A stretch of 64,000 nt of DNA, taken from the NCBI RefSeq assembly GCF_008124715.1, contig NZ_VNHO01000004.1, positions 54,894 to 118,893 on the forward strand, in the 5' to 3' direction. The notes under the pieces were generated by a model. The model worked only from the letters and a program-made list of their open reading frames with translations. It was not told the origin of the DNA and searched no databases. Position 1 is the first letter of the stretch, and every line of letters starts with the position of its first letter. This document shows positions 1 to 8,152 of the stretch, piece by piece. The DNA is from Thermosediminibacter litoriperuensis. GTDB taxonomy: Bacteria; Bacillota; Thermosediminibacteria; Thermosediminibacterales; Thermosediminibacteraceae. Made by a program: the position numbers and the translations under genes.

Positions 1-545
1 TCACTCCCGTCCATCAGTATGGATATAAGTACGGCGATAGCCTCCTTATCGCCAATTCTAAAGATATTAATATCCTCCAGGGAGATTATAAAATTCTTGC
101 TCAAATACTGCTGAATGGCATCGATGGCGGCGAGAGCGACAAGCCTTAAAAAATATTTATAAGATCCGGCACCTGAGGCTCTGCCTTCGTATACCTTGCC
201 ATCGGTGCATTTCAAGGTTACCGTAATCTCATAGCTGTAATTGGTTTTTTTCACATCTATGCTATCTATCTTCAAACGGGATTCCGCTACATAAAGCTCC
301 TCTTTGTTAAGCTGAGCCACACTTATTTTCTTGTGATCTATTTCTGAACCGAAAGTCGCAACCAGTGCTGACTCGATATCCCTTACTATTTGTTTGGGAT
401 TCCTGTTGGAATTGGCCAGAACGTGGATCTCGGAAATCTTTCCATCGGGATTGGTTATAATCTTTGCGGAGACGATATCTTTAATCTTTTTTATAACTTC
501 CTCATAGTGCTTGATGATCTCGTCTCTGTTCAGGTTTTCCGACAT
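1..545 (-). CDS. Conserved hypothetical protein (3' end cut by window edge)
   Basis: An open frame runs from an ATG at 545 down to base 1 without a stop, so the C-terminus lies outside the window. About 181 residues are visible, starting MSENLNRDEIIKHYEEVI. A GGAGGG ribosome site precedes the ATG. The protein looks soluble, with no signal peptide or membrane segment, and alternates short helices and strands (for example the stretch ISEIHVLANSNRNPKQIVRD). I recognise it only as the kind of uncharacterised protein common in clostridia and cannot assign a function. It is oriented with the branched-chain amino acid operon but separated from it by a terminator. Confidence 0.7.
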   Translation of the reverse strand, partial: MSENLNRDEIIKHYEEVIKKIKDIVSAKIITNPDGKISEIHVLANSNRNPKQIVRDIESALVATFGSEIDHKKISVAQLNKEELYVAESRLKIDSIDVKKTNYSYEITVTLKCTDGKVYEGRASGAGSYKYFLRLVALAAIDAIQQYLSKNFIISLEDINIFRIGDKEAIAVLISILMDGS

Positions 546-622
546 ACCATCCCTCCGTCACATCCCATATATACAATTCGACCATAATTTCCTAATTCCT
601 TCTAGAAAAGAAAAATTTTATT

Positions 623-645
623 AAAAAAATAGCCCTTAACGGGCT
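623..645 (-). terminator. Rho-independent terminator of the liv operon
   Basis: A short inverted repeat (agccc / gggct at 631-645) just after the livF stop is followed, on the minus strand, by a run of seven T residues. It separates the liv operon from the hypothetical gene downstream. Confidence 0.65.
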
Positions 646-648
646 TGT

Positions 649-1353
649 TTACATTCCCATATATGCTTTCTTAACAAGATCACTTTCCAGCAGTTCCTTT
701 CCCGTACCCTCGGCCACAATCCTGCCGGTCTGAAGGACGTATCCCCTGTCCGCCATCTCCAGCGCTTCCTGCACTTTCTGTTCCACCAGCAGTATCGTCA
801 TGCCCCTCCGGCTTATTTCTTTAAGAATATCCAGTACCTTATCGACCAGGATAGGCATAAGCCCCAGGGACATTTCGTCCACCAGGAGCAGTTTGGGCCT
901 TGACATCAAGCCCCTGGCGATGGCCAGCATCTGCTGTTCTCCGCCGGACAAAGTCTCCGCTTTTTGGTTCTCTCTTTCTTTAAGGCGCGGAAAGATTTCA
1001 TACACTTCCTCCAGGACCTTTTTAATATCTGTATCACTTTCCAGGGTATAGGCCCCGAGGAGAAGGTTATCCCGGACTGTCATCTTGCCGAAAACGTGCC
1101 TGCCTTCCGGCACATGGGCAATGCCGAGTTTTACTATCTCGTGAGCGGGCATCCTGTCTATCCTCTTGTCTAAAAATTCAATTTCACCGGAAAATGGCTT
1201 TAAAAGTCCCGAGATCGTCTTCAATATGGTGGTTTTACCGGCCCCGTTGGAGCCCACAATGGAGACCATTTCCCCTTCCCGGACTTCAAAGGATACGTCA
1301 AATATGACAGGTACGCCGTCATACCCCGTGCTCAGATTTCTTACTTTTAGCAT
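649..1353 (-). CDS. livF: Branched-chain amino acid ABC transporter ATP-binding protein LivF
   Basis: Cytoplasmic ATPase of a high-affinity branched-chain amino acid (or related amide/amino acid) importer. The 234 residues are the family length. Walker A is GSNGAGKTT near residue 36, the signature is LSGGEQQMLAIARG near 136, and Walker B is LLLVDEMSLGL followed by the H-loop region. The tail carries the usual LivF end with a GTGKELL element. It is the last gene of livKHMGF, and its start overlaps the end of livG by 35 bases, indicating translational coupling. The substrate cannot be fixed from the ATPase alone. Confidence 0.93.
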   Translation of the reverse strand: MLKVRNLSTGYDGVPVIFDVSFEVREGEMVSIVGSNGAGKTTILKTISGLLKPFSGEIEFLDKRIDRMPAHEIVKLGIAHVPEGRHVFGKMTVRDNLLLGAYTLESDTDIKKVLEEVYEIFPRLKERENQKAETLSGGEQQMLAIARGLMSRPKLLLVDEMSLGLMPILVDKVLDILKEISRRGMTILLVEQKVQEALEMADRGYVLQTGRIVAEGTGKELLESDLVKKAYMGM

Positions 1354-2074
1354 GATATCTTTCCCCCAGATAAGCTTTAATTACCTCTTCATTACTGGTA
1401 ACTTCCTCAGGAGAGGCGTCGGCAATCTTTTTGCCGGCGTTTAATACCACGACCCTATCAGAAATTGGCATAATGGCTTCCATTATATGTTCCACAATTA
1501 AAAGGGTAATTCCCCTGTTTTTCAGATTCAGACAGAGTTCCATGGCTTCCTTTATTTCAGTCTGGTTAAGCCCTGCCATCGCCTCGTCCAGCATGACCAT
1601 TTTTGGTCCTGTAGCAAGGGCCCTCGCTATCTCCAGCCTTTTCTTATCCGCTATCGTAAGGCTTCCGGCCGGCATATCCTTTTTACCGGAAAGACTGGTC
1701 ATCTCCAGGACTTCCTCTGCGATTTTCTCCGCTTCCTTCCTGCTGCTCGCCCGCAGAAAAGCGCCGGTAAGGACGTTCTCCTTCACCGTCATTTCCTTTA
1801 AGGGCTTTACTATCTGAAACGTCCTGGTAAGCCCCATAGCCGTAATTTCATGGGGAGGTCGCCCGGTTATATCCCTGCCCTGAAAATATATCCTGCCCGC
1901 ATAAGGTCTATAGAACCCTGTTATGCAGTTAAAAAGTGTGGTTTTCCCGGCACCGTTGGGCCCTATTAGACTAACTATTTCACCCTTGTGTACGGAAAAA
2001 CTGACATCCTCGTTGGCGATCAGGCTGCCGAACTTCATGGTTACATTTTGAACTTCAAGCATCGGCTCTTGCAT
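1319..2074 (-). CDS. livG: Branched-chain amino acid ABC transporter ATP-binding protein LivG
   Basis: Second ATPase of the Liv importer. It has Walker A GPNGAGKTT, the LivG-type insertion around the Q-loop, a signature region LTIADKKRLEIARAL in the degenerate form usual for LivG, and Walker B MVMLDEAMAGL. I chose the ATG at 2074 (MQEPMLEVQNV) because the AGGAGAGGTG ribosome site is correctly spaced from it; the ATG at 2080 sits too close. The resulting 251 residues match the family. The start overlaps the end of livM. Confidence 0.92.
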   Translation of the reverse strand: MQEPMLEVQNVTMKFGSLIANEDVSFSVHKGEIVSLIGPNGAGKTTLFNCITGFYRPYAGRIYFQGRDITGRPPHEITAMGLTRTFQIVKPLKEMTVKENVLTGAFLRASSRKEAEKIAEEVLEMTSLSGKKDMPAGSLTIADKKRLEIARALATGPKMVMLDEAMAGLNQTEIKEAMELCLNLKNRGITLLIVEHIMEAIMPISDRVVVLNAGKKIADASPEEVTSNEEVIKAYLGERYHAKSKKSEHGV

Positions 2075-3053
2075 AAACATCACCTCTCCTGCGGGATCTC
2101 TTTTTCTTAAGAAGGCCGAGGATCCCGTTTGGTTCAAAACACGCCACAAAAATTATAAGCGCACCGAATATCATGAGGTCTATACCCTTGCCGGTACCTC
2201 CGAGGTATACCCGGGTGTACTCCGACAGGGGTATCAGTATGGCAGCCCCTATGATCGGACCGTATATATTCCCCAGACCGCCGAGCACCGAAAGAAGCAC
2301 GATTTTCATGGATACTTCCAGGGTAAATACCATAAAGGGGTCGATGTAAAGAATATACTGAGCGTAAAGGGTCCCGAAAGTGGCTGTTAAAGCTGCACTC
2401 ACCATCATGGCGTACAGCTTGTACCGCGTGGTATCTATCCCCAGAGCTTCTGCAGCTTCGTGGCTTTCCCGGATAGCCTTCAGGTAAAATCCCATCTTGT
2501 TGTTCTCTATGTATCTGGCCGTCATGGTGGTGATCAAAAAAAGCACGTAGGCGATAAGGAAATATGGTATCTTGGACGAATGAAACTGCATTGAGGTAAC
2601 GCTTTCCTCAACTATCGGTATCGAAATCCCCGTCGCCCCTTCGACGTAATCCCAGCTTATAAAGAGCTGCTTTATGATCTCTGCCACAGCCAGCGTGGCA
2701 ATCGCAAAGTAATGGCCTTTGAGTCTGAAGCATGGATAGCTCACTATCACCGATATGACCGTCGCCAGTACGGCCCCTGCCAGCATTCCGATCCACGGAG
2801 AAATACCGAATTTGTAGAATAAAATCGTTGAAGTATAGGCACCTATGCCAAAAAAGGCTGCATGTCCGAAAGAGGTCTGGCCTGCAAAGCCGGTTATTAT
2901 ATTCCAGGCCTCTCCGAGCCCGGCGAAAATCAGGAAAATAACCATCACATGCCGGAAATTTATGTTTGAATTCATAAAGGGGAGCAGCAGTATAACTATA
3001 AGAATCCCGTAGAGGGTGTCAATTCTAAAATTCTTCACATTCACACCAATCAC
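2055..3053 (-). CDS. livM: Branched-chain amino acid ABC transporter permease LivM
   Basis: Integral membrane permease of the Liv importer, 332 residues with about eight to nine hydrophobic segments. It has the LivM-type motif GFAGQTSFGHAAFFGIGAY in the first third and the conserved GGLGNIYGPIIGA segment near the C-terminus. It pairs with LivH, which ends two bases upstream of its start. The first codon is GTG at 3053; a GTG at 3044 is better spaced from GAGGTGA, so the true start may be three codons later. The basic C-terminal tail (KKKRSRRRG) is cytoplasmic. Confidence 0.92.
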   Translation of the reverse strand: MIGVNVKNFRIDTLYGILIVILLLPFMNSNINFRHVMVIFLIFAGLGEAWNIITGFAGQTSFGHAAFFGIGAYTSTILFYKFGISPWIGMLAGAVLATVISVIVSYPCFRLKGHYFAIATLAVAEIIKQLFISWDYVEGATGISIPIVEESVTSMQFHSSKIPYFLIAYVLFLITTMTARYIENNKMGFYLKAIRESHEAAEALGIDTTRYKLYAMMVSAALTATFGTLYAQYILYIDPFMVFTLEVSMKIVLLSVLGGLGNIYGPIIGAAILIPLSEYTRVYLGGTGKGIDLMIFGALIIFVACFEPNGILGLLKKKRSRRRGDVYARADA

Positions 3054-3054
3054 C

Positions 3055-3915
3055 TCACCATCCGAAAAGGCCTTTCGGCCTGAACTGCAGCACCAGCAGG
3101 TATATCAAAAATACTATAGCGTATTTGAACTGGGTGCCTAGGAAAAACCCTCCTAGAGCTTCAGAAAGCCCAATCAATACCCCGCCGTAAAGGGCGCCGG
3201 CTATATTGCCGAACCCACCCAGGGCTACGATAACAAAGGCAAGGAGGCTGTAGAGGGCCCCAGATTCGGGATAAATCGGAAAAAAGGTGGCCAGCAGAGC
3301 CCCAGCTACTCCGACGCACGCTCCCGATATTCCGAAGGTAACGGCATAAATCTTTTCCGTATTTATACCCATGAGTTTTGCTGTGTCCCTGCTCTGAGCC
3401 GCAGCCTGAATTGCCCTTCCGGTTTTGGTGTTCTTGATAAACCAAACGACCAAGAAGGTCATCATTATGCTTCCCAGAGCTGCTACCAGTTGGGGTATAC
3501 CGATAATAACGCTGCCCATCTCCAGCTTTTTATCGGTCACCAGCGAGGTGGTTATAAACCGATAGTTGGGAGTCCACAGGTACTGGGCGAAATTTCTTAT
3601 AAAAAGGCTCAATCCGAAAGTCGCAAGAAGAGCCGTGAGCCCGGGCGCATTTATAACCCGCTTTATAATCAATTTGTAAGTCAGAAAGCTCAATACGAAA
3701 GTGACGAGGGCTGCAATTGGCAGTGATGCGAGAGGATCCAGCCTCAAAAGGGTGTAAAGCCAGAAAACAGTGTACATGGATACCATCAGGAAATCTCCGT
3801 GGGCGAAATTTATGATATCCATGACACCCCATATCAGCGTCAAGCCCACAGCAACGAGAGAATAAACAAAGCCCACAAGAATTCCGCTCAAAATTATCTG
3901 CAACAGCATATCCAT
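3055..3915 (-). CDS. livH: Branched-chain amino acid ABC transporter permease LivH
   Basis: Integral membrane permease of 286 residues, partner of LivM. The family hallmarks are visible: YSLVAVGLTLIWGVMDIINFAHG near residue 20 and GGFGNIAGALYGGVLIGL near residue 235. An AAGGGGG ribosome site precedes the ATG. It follows the binding-protein gene after an intergenic hairpin that probably lowers transcription of the membrane and ATPase genes relative to the binding protein. Confidence 0.92.
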   Translation of the reverse strand: MDMLLQIILSGILVGFVYSLVAVGLTLIWGVMDIINFAHGDFLMVSMYTVFWLYTLLRLDPLASLPIAALVTFVLSFLTYKLIIKRVINAPGLTALLATFGLSLFIRNFAQYLWTPNYRFITTSLVTDKKLEMGSVIIGIPQLVAALGSIMMTFLVVWFIKNTKTGRAIQAAAQSRDTAKLMGINTEKIYAVTFGISGACVGVAGALLATFFPIYPESGALYSLLAFVIVALGGFGNIAGALYGGVLIGLSEALGGFFLGTQFKYAIVFLIYLLVLQFRPKGLFGW

Positions 3916-3937
3916 CCCCCTTCCTGCGGCAAATTTT

Positions 3938-3967
3938 AAAAAAAGGGGCCAAAACGCCCCTTTTTTT
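3938..3967 (-). terminator. Strong hairpin between binding protein gene and livH
   Basis: A 12-bp stem (A7GGGGC / GCCCCT7) with a six-base loop lies just after the binding-protein stop. With T runs on both sides it can act as a terminator or as a partial attenuator that lets the binding protein be made in excess, as is common in ABC operons. Confidence 0.75.
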
Positions 3968-3972
3968 AACTG

Positions 3973-5259
3973 CTACCTCTTATCCCAGGCCGGAAAAGCA
4001 GGTATGGGCTCTTTGGTCTGGCTAGTTTCAGGCCAAACAGCCTCGTATACGCCATTCTGAATCTGGGTCATAACCGACGCGGAGTAGACGTTCTGCCCAT
4101 CTTCTCCGAACTTGATCTTGCCCGATACGAAGTAGGGTGCTGCGAATTCATGGTTTTTGAGCACTTCCAGTACCTTTGCCGGATCGGTGGAACCCGCCCT
4201 GTTTATGGCTTCGGCTATCACCATGGCTGAAGCAAAGTCTTCCAGGGTCGGACCGTCAATGTCAACTCCGGCCTTTGCCTTGTATATCTCATTTATCTTT
4301 GCGAGCACAGGCATTTTTTCAAAAAGCGCGGATGTGGTTGCATTCGGACCCGCAAAATAGTCGGCGTCTTTTCCTAGATTTTTCACAAACTGGGGATCTT
4401 GGTACCCTCCGCAGTACGACAACACCACTTTGGGTACCACGTTCATCTCCTTGTATTTCTTTACAAACATGGTCATGTCTCCGATGTATGAAGCGTGGAA
4501 TATAGCGTCGGGTGCCGCCGCCTTAATTTTCTGCACCTCGGTATCCACATTGGACACATTGGCAGGATATTTTACATCAGCCACCAGCTCGAAACCGTCT
4601 GCTTTATAGTTCTGTATTTCTTTTTCCACCATTTGGAAGGCATGGACGCCGTATTCGTTGTCGATATAAACCACAGCTATCTTACGAATTCCCGCGTTGT
4701 ATTTTTCATTCAAGTATTTCAAATAATCGAAGAATAACTTTGTCTCCATGCCATCATGTGGGGCTATCCTCGTAAACCATTTAAGGCCCCTTTCAGTAAG
4801 AGCCGCCGAACTGGACGAACCCGCCACAAAAGGTATACCAAACCTTTCGGCGACCTGGCTGGCCGGTTTGGTAGCGGAGCTATGATAGCATCCTATTAAA
4901 GCTGCAACCTTTTCATTCTGTATAAGCCTTTCGGCTTCCGATTTGGCAACTTCCGGGTTCGCCTGGTGGTCTGCAAAGATAAACTCCACCTTTGCTCCCT
5001 TCAGGTTGGGCAGACCCGCTGTCTTCGCCAGCTCCAGGTCTATTTCGGGGTGTTCCCCGTTTATTAATTCCTGGGCAGTCTCAATAGCATACTTGAGCTT
5101 AACACCAGTAGCCGAAGCAGGACCGGTGAGAGGAAGTATGGCTCCGATTTTGATTACCCCATCGGTCTTATCCGGCTGACTCTGGTTTTGTCCGCACCCA
5201 GAAAGCGCTGTGGTTAGGACTAAAACAAGCACAAGTAAAACCGGGCCTATTTTCCTCAT
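3973..5259 (-). CDS. Branched-chain amino acid ABC transporter substrate-binding lipoprotein
   Basis: Extracytoplasmic ligand-binding lipoprotein (LivJ/LivK type, type I periplasmic-binding fold), 428 residues. The N-terminus is a lipoprotein signal with lipobox LSGC near residue 21. The mature part begins with the family stretch VIKIGAILPLTGPASATG and contains an LIGCYHSSATKPASQVAERF segment typical of this class. It is the first gene of the operon, with an AGGGGG ribosome site. Its size and features fit the ABC amino acid or urea/short-chain amide subfamilies; the actual ligand is not determinable here. Confidence 0.92.
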   Translation of the reverse strand: MRKIGPVLLVLVLVLTTALSGCGQNQSQPDKTDGVIKIGAILPLTGPASATGVKLKYAIETAQELINGEHPEIDLELAKTAGLPNLKGAKVEFIFADHQANPEVAKSEAERLIQNEKVAALIGCYHSSATKPASQVAERFGIPFVAGSSSSAALTERGLKWFTRIAPHDGMETKLFFDYLKYLNEKYNAGIRKIAVVYIDNEYGVHAFQMVEKEIQNYKADGFELVADVKYPANVSNVDTEVQKIKAAAPDAIFHASYIGDMTMFVKKYKEMNVVPKVVLSYCGGYQDPQFVKNLGKDADYFAGPNATTSALFEKMPVLAKINEIYKAKAGVDIDGPTLEDFASAMVIAEAINRAGSTDPAKVLEVLKNHEFAAPYFVSGKIKFGEDGQNVYSASVMTQIQNGVYEAVWPETSQTKEPIPAFPAWDKR

Positions 5260-5404
5260 TTTGATCCCCCTTTTTTATGAAAAATGGTTTTTATTTTTAT
5301 TAATTTTTATATTATAGTATATTAATTCTATAATCTTTTTTAAATACCTTCCATTTATTATAAAAAGGTTCACTTTTTGTATAATTCTTTTATTGGAACC
5401 GGTG

Positions 5405-5444
5405 GCGGGTATTAATCATATTCTATTAATTAAGAATACCCCGC
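5405..5444. promoter_or_regulatory. Inverted repeat upstream of feoA
   Basis: The arms GCGGGTATT and AATACCCCGC flank an AT-rich stretch of about 21 bases, 30 bases before feoA. A TATAAT-like box lies just upstream around 5380. This could be an operator for an iron-responsive repressor or a transcript hairpin. It does not match a Fur or DtxR box well enough to name the protein. Confidence 0.35.
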
Positions 5445-5475
5445 TCTGTGCAAAAGATAACAAAGGGGGCTTGGG

Positions 5476-5715
5476 ATGGAGAAACATGTCATCACCCTGG
5501 ATAGACTACCCATCGGCAAAACGGGCAGGGTGGCGGCGATCCTCCACAAGGGGCTTAGCCGCCGTAGGTTTCTGGACCTGGGATTCGTCCCTGGAACGCT
5601 CATCACAACTTATTTCACCAGCTTCACCGGCGATCCGACAGCTTACCGGATCCGGGGTACAACCATTGCTCTGCGAAAAGAAGACTCTTCCAAAATATTG
5701 GTAATTACCGAATGA
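5476..5715 (+). CDS. feoA: Ferrous iron transport protein A
   Basis: Small cytoplasmic SH3-like protein of 79 residues that supports FeoB-dependent ferrous iron uptake. Features are the central RRRFLDLGFVPGT motif, family-typical, and a C-terminal strand region (TAYRIRGTTIALRKED). An AAGGGGG ribosome site precedes the ATG. Its stop overlaps the first ATG of the downstream GTPase gene (ATGA), so feoA, feoB-N and feoB-C form one translationally coupled unit. Confidence 0.92.
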   Translation: MEKHVITLDRLPIGKTGRVAAILHKGLSRRRFLDLGFVPGTLITTYFTSFTGDPTAYRIRGTTIALRKEDSSKILVITE

Positions 5716-6509
5716 AGTTTTATAAGGTGAGAGATATGGATTTTTTGATGGATGATAATTTCCCCAGACCTCTTGTGGCTCTTGCCGGAAACCCCAATAC
5801 CGGCAAAAGCACGATTTTCAACGCCCTGACCGGGCTGAAGCAGCATACCGGTAACTGGCCGGGAAAAACCGTGAGCCTCGCCCGGGGAACTTTTTACCAC
5901 AGAAACGTGAAGTTTTGCGTCGTTGATTTGCCGGGTACTTATTCTCTTCTCGCCAATTCGCTTGAAGAACAGGTAGCCCGCAATTTTATTCTGTTCAACA
6001 GGCCCGACGTAATGCTGGTGATAACCGACGCCACTTGCCTCGAGAGAAACCTGAACCTGGCACTGCAGATAATGGAAATTACCGACAGGATTATAGTCTG
6101 CGTGAATTTGATAGATGAAGCCGCTAAGAAAGGGATATATGTGGATGGCGACGTCCTCTCGAAGGAATTGGGAGTCCCCGTGGTAGCCACCGCTGCGCGC
6201 AGGGGTATAGGGCTATTTGAGCTAAAAGAAATGATATTTAAGGTGTATTCCGGAAAAGTCAAGCCGTCGCCGCGAAAAGTGAACTACGGCGAAGAACTGG
6301 AAAAAGCCATAGGAGAACTAGTACCCCGCCTGGAAAATACCTTTTCGGGCAGAATCAATCCCCGATGGGCAGCTTTGAGTATAATATCGGGCGATTATTC
6401 AATTGAAGACCTCGAAGAACTCGTTAAGATCAGAGATGAAAGCCGGGAGGAAAGCGCATATGGATATTCATTTTTTTCACAGCTCCCGGGAAACCGGGGA
6501 CTCAAATGA
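5712..6509 (+). CDS. feoB: FeoB, separate N-terminal GTPase subunit
   Basis: GTPase domain of the ferrous iron transporter encoded as its own 265-residue protein. Visible motifs are G1 GNPNTGKST, G3 DLPGTYS, G4 around VNLIDEA and G5 around ATAARRGIG, followed by the helical regulatory domain (RWAALSIISGDYSIEDLEEL). The gene ends in a stop before any membrane segment; the membrane half follows in another frame with its own ribosome site. A second in-frame ATG at 5736 is an alternative start. Known FeoB proteins are normally one chain of about 650-750 residues, so this is a split or frameshifted form. I favour a true split because of the signals at the next start. Confidence 0.85.
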   Translation: MKFYKVRDMDFLMDDNFPRPLVALAGNPNTGKSTIFNALTGLKQHTGNWPGKTVSLARGTFYHRNVKFCVVDLPGTYSLLANSLEEQVARNFILFNRPDVMLVITDATCLERNLNLALQIMEITDRIIVCVNLIDEAAKKGIYVDGDVLSKELGVPVVATAARRGIGLFELKEMIFKVYSGKVKPSPRKVNYGEELEKAIGELVPRLENTFSGRINPRWAALSIISGDYSIEDLEELVKIRDESREESAYGYSFFSQLPGNRGLK

Positions 6510-7854
6510 TATTTCGCATGAATCGACAGACGTAAAAGACCTAATTGTGGAGAAAATATACGAGAAGGCCGAAAGCATAACCCGGAAGGCTGTAAGATAC
6601 GACAGGTTCAGGGAAGACCTGGACAAAAAGATAGACTTGTTGCTGACTTCCAGAGTTACAGGTATTCTTTTCATGCTCCTACTTTTGGGCGTTATATTCT
6701 GGCTGACCCTCATTGGAGCCAATTACCCTTCCCAGCTTCTGGCGAAAGTTCTTTTTGGAATCCAGGGTTTTCTTGAAAGCTTCCTGATGTCGATTGGAGC
6801 CCCCGAGTGGGTCAACGGTTTTTTAGTCACCGGAATGTACAGGACCCTGGCGTGGGTGGTATCGGTTATGCTGCCTCCCATGGCGATATTCTTTCCCCTA
6901 TTCACCTTTCTGGAAGACTTGGGTTACCTGCCTCGGGTAGCCTTCAACCTGGACTATTTTTTTAAAAGAGCGGGCGCCCATGGAAAACAGGCCCTCACCA
7001 TGAGCATGGGCTTCGGTTGTAATGCCGCCGGCGTCGTATCCTGCCGGATAATAAACTCACCGCGGGAACGCATGATAGCCATTCTCACCAACAACTTCGT
7101 ACCCTGTAACGGCCGCTTTCCGACGCTGATCCTGCTCGCGTCCCTTTTTATAGGAGGGCTGGCACCTAATCTGGGGTGGCTGCTGGCTTCCCTTACCGTA
7201 TCCGGCTTAGTCGTTTTCGGAATATTAATAACGCTCCTGGTATCGAAACTGCTTTCCTCCACCCTGCTTAAGGGGCTGCCTTCATCCTTTATCCTGGAAC
7301 TTCCACCATACCGCCCTCCCCATATCGGCAGTATAATAATCCGCTCCATATACGAGCGCACTCTTTTCGTCCTTGGGCGGGCTGTGGCCGTGGCGGCTCC
7401 CGCCGGGGGCATCATATGGCTTCTTGCCCACATAAAATTCGAAAACCAGAGCCTGCTGGCCCAGGCTGCGGCCTTTTTAGACCCGCTCGGCCGGCTGATG
7501 GGCCTGGACGGATATATTCTCATGGCTTTTATCGCAGGACTGCCCGCCAACGAAATAGTGCTACCCATACTGCTCATGGGGTATCTAGCCCAGGGGACCA
7601 TGATTTCTCCCGACGATTTCACAAGCCTCAAGGAGCTGCTGGTGAACCACGGCTGGACCACCCTTACCGCCATCAACACCATGCTGTTTTCCCTGCTCCA
7701 CTTTCCCTGCGCCACCACGCTGTGGACCATAAGAAGCGAAACCGGAGGGGCCAGGTGGGCGGTTTGCGCAGCGGCGCTCACGACCGCCGTTGCACTGCTG
7801 GTGTGTTTTATAACTGCGTCCCTTTACAGGCTGGTAATGTGGGTTATTTTTTGA
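6460..7854 (+). CDS. feoB: FeoB, separate membrane permease subunit
   Basis: Membrane part of the ferrous iron transporter, 464 residues from the ATG at 6460. That ATG is preceded at good spacing by a perfect GGGAGG ribosome site and overlaps the GTPase gene by 50 bases in a different frame. The first 60 residues form a soluble linker (VKDLIVEKIYEKAESIT). About eight membrane segments follow with the FeoB Gate motifs, including LGYLPRVAF and GFGCNAAGVVSCR with the conserved cysteine, and later FVPCNGRFPT. The junction falls between the cytosolic and membrane domains with nothing lost, which supports two working polypeptides. Confidence 0.87.
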   Translation: MDIHFFHSSRETGDSNDISHESTDVKDLIVEKIYEKAESITRKAVRYDRFREDLDKKIDLLLTSRVTGILFMLLLLGVIFWLTLIGANYPSQLLAKVLFGIQGFLESFLMSIGAPEWVNGFLVTGMYRTLAWVVSVMLPPMAIFFPLFTFLEDLGYLPRVAFNLDYFFKRAGAHGKQALTMSMGFGCNAAGVVSCRIINSPRERMIAILTNNFVPCNGRFPTLILLASLFIGGLAPNLGWLLASLTVSGLVVFGILITLLVSKLLSSTLLKGLPSSFILELPPYRPPHIGSIIIRSIYERTLFVLGRAVAVAAPAGGIIWLLAHIKFENQSLLAQAAAFLDPLGRLMGLDGYILMAFIAGLPANEIVLPILLMGYLAQGTMISPDDFTSLKELLVNHGWTTLTAINTMLFSLLHFPCATTLWTIRSETGGARWAVCAAALTTAVALLVCFITASLYRLVMWVIF

Positions 7855-7864
7855 AATCATCACG

Positions 7865-7898
7865 AAAAAGCGGTTCCCTTTTACGGAAACCGCTTTTT
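7865..7898 (+). terminator. Terminator of the feo operon
   Basis: A stem of AAAGCGGTTTCC type (arms AAGCGGTTCC and GGAAACCGCTT) with a short loop, followed by six T residues, lies 10 bases after the feoB-C stop. Confidence 0.85.
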
Positions 7899-7914
7899 TC
7901 AGTGTCTTTGTTTT

Positions 7915-8082
7915 TCAGCCCAGCATTTCAAGAAAAGCCTGGACCCGGGTCTTTATCTGCTCCGAATCATTTTCGCTGTAATCAGTTTCAATGAGAAGAA
8001 GGGGTACCCCTTCCCTCTGCATGGGCCGGGAAAACGCCTTCTCCCGGCGGATACTGCAAACCTTCATGATGGGGACAATTCC
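7915..8082 (-). pseudogene. Remnant of a 2-hydroxyacyl-CoA dehydratase D-component gene
   Basis: Only the last ~55 codons survive. The frame reads GIVPIMKVCSIRREK, then PLLLIETDYSENDSEQIKTR and ends QAFLEMLG. This resembles the C-terminus of the HgdB/FldC-type dehydratase subunit family (cysteine after MK, a conserved acidic DYS segment, RTR/RVQAF end). A TAG lies directly upstream in frame and no start or body of the gene is present. It is tucked between the feo terminator and the thiT terminator. I infer a deletion remnant; expression is unlikely. Confidence 0.6.
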
Positions 8083-8094
8083 CTAAAAATACCT

Positions 8095-8140
8095 AAAAAA
8101 ATTCCCTCCCCGGAAGTGATCCCACCTCCGGAGAGGGAGT
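8095..8140 (-). terminator. Terminator of thiT
   Basis: On the minus strand, arms CCCTCTCCGGA and TCCGGGGAGGG form an 11-bp stem with a 12-base loop, followed by seven T residues. It lies just after the thiT stop. Confidence 0.8.
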
Positions 8141-8152
8141 TCTAAAATGGTT

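Noticed and set aside
6403..6509. Simple sequencing frameshift in feoB
   Set aside because: The membrane part has its own perfect ribosome site and ATG, and the break falls exactly between domains, so I annotated two genes; error is kept only as the alternative.
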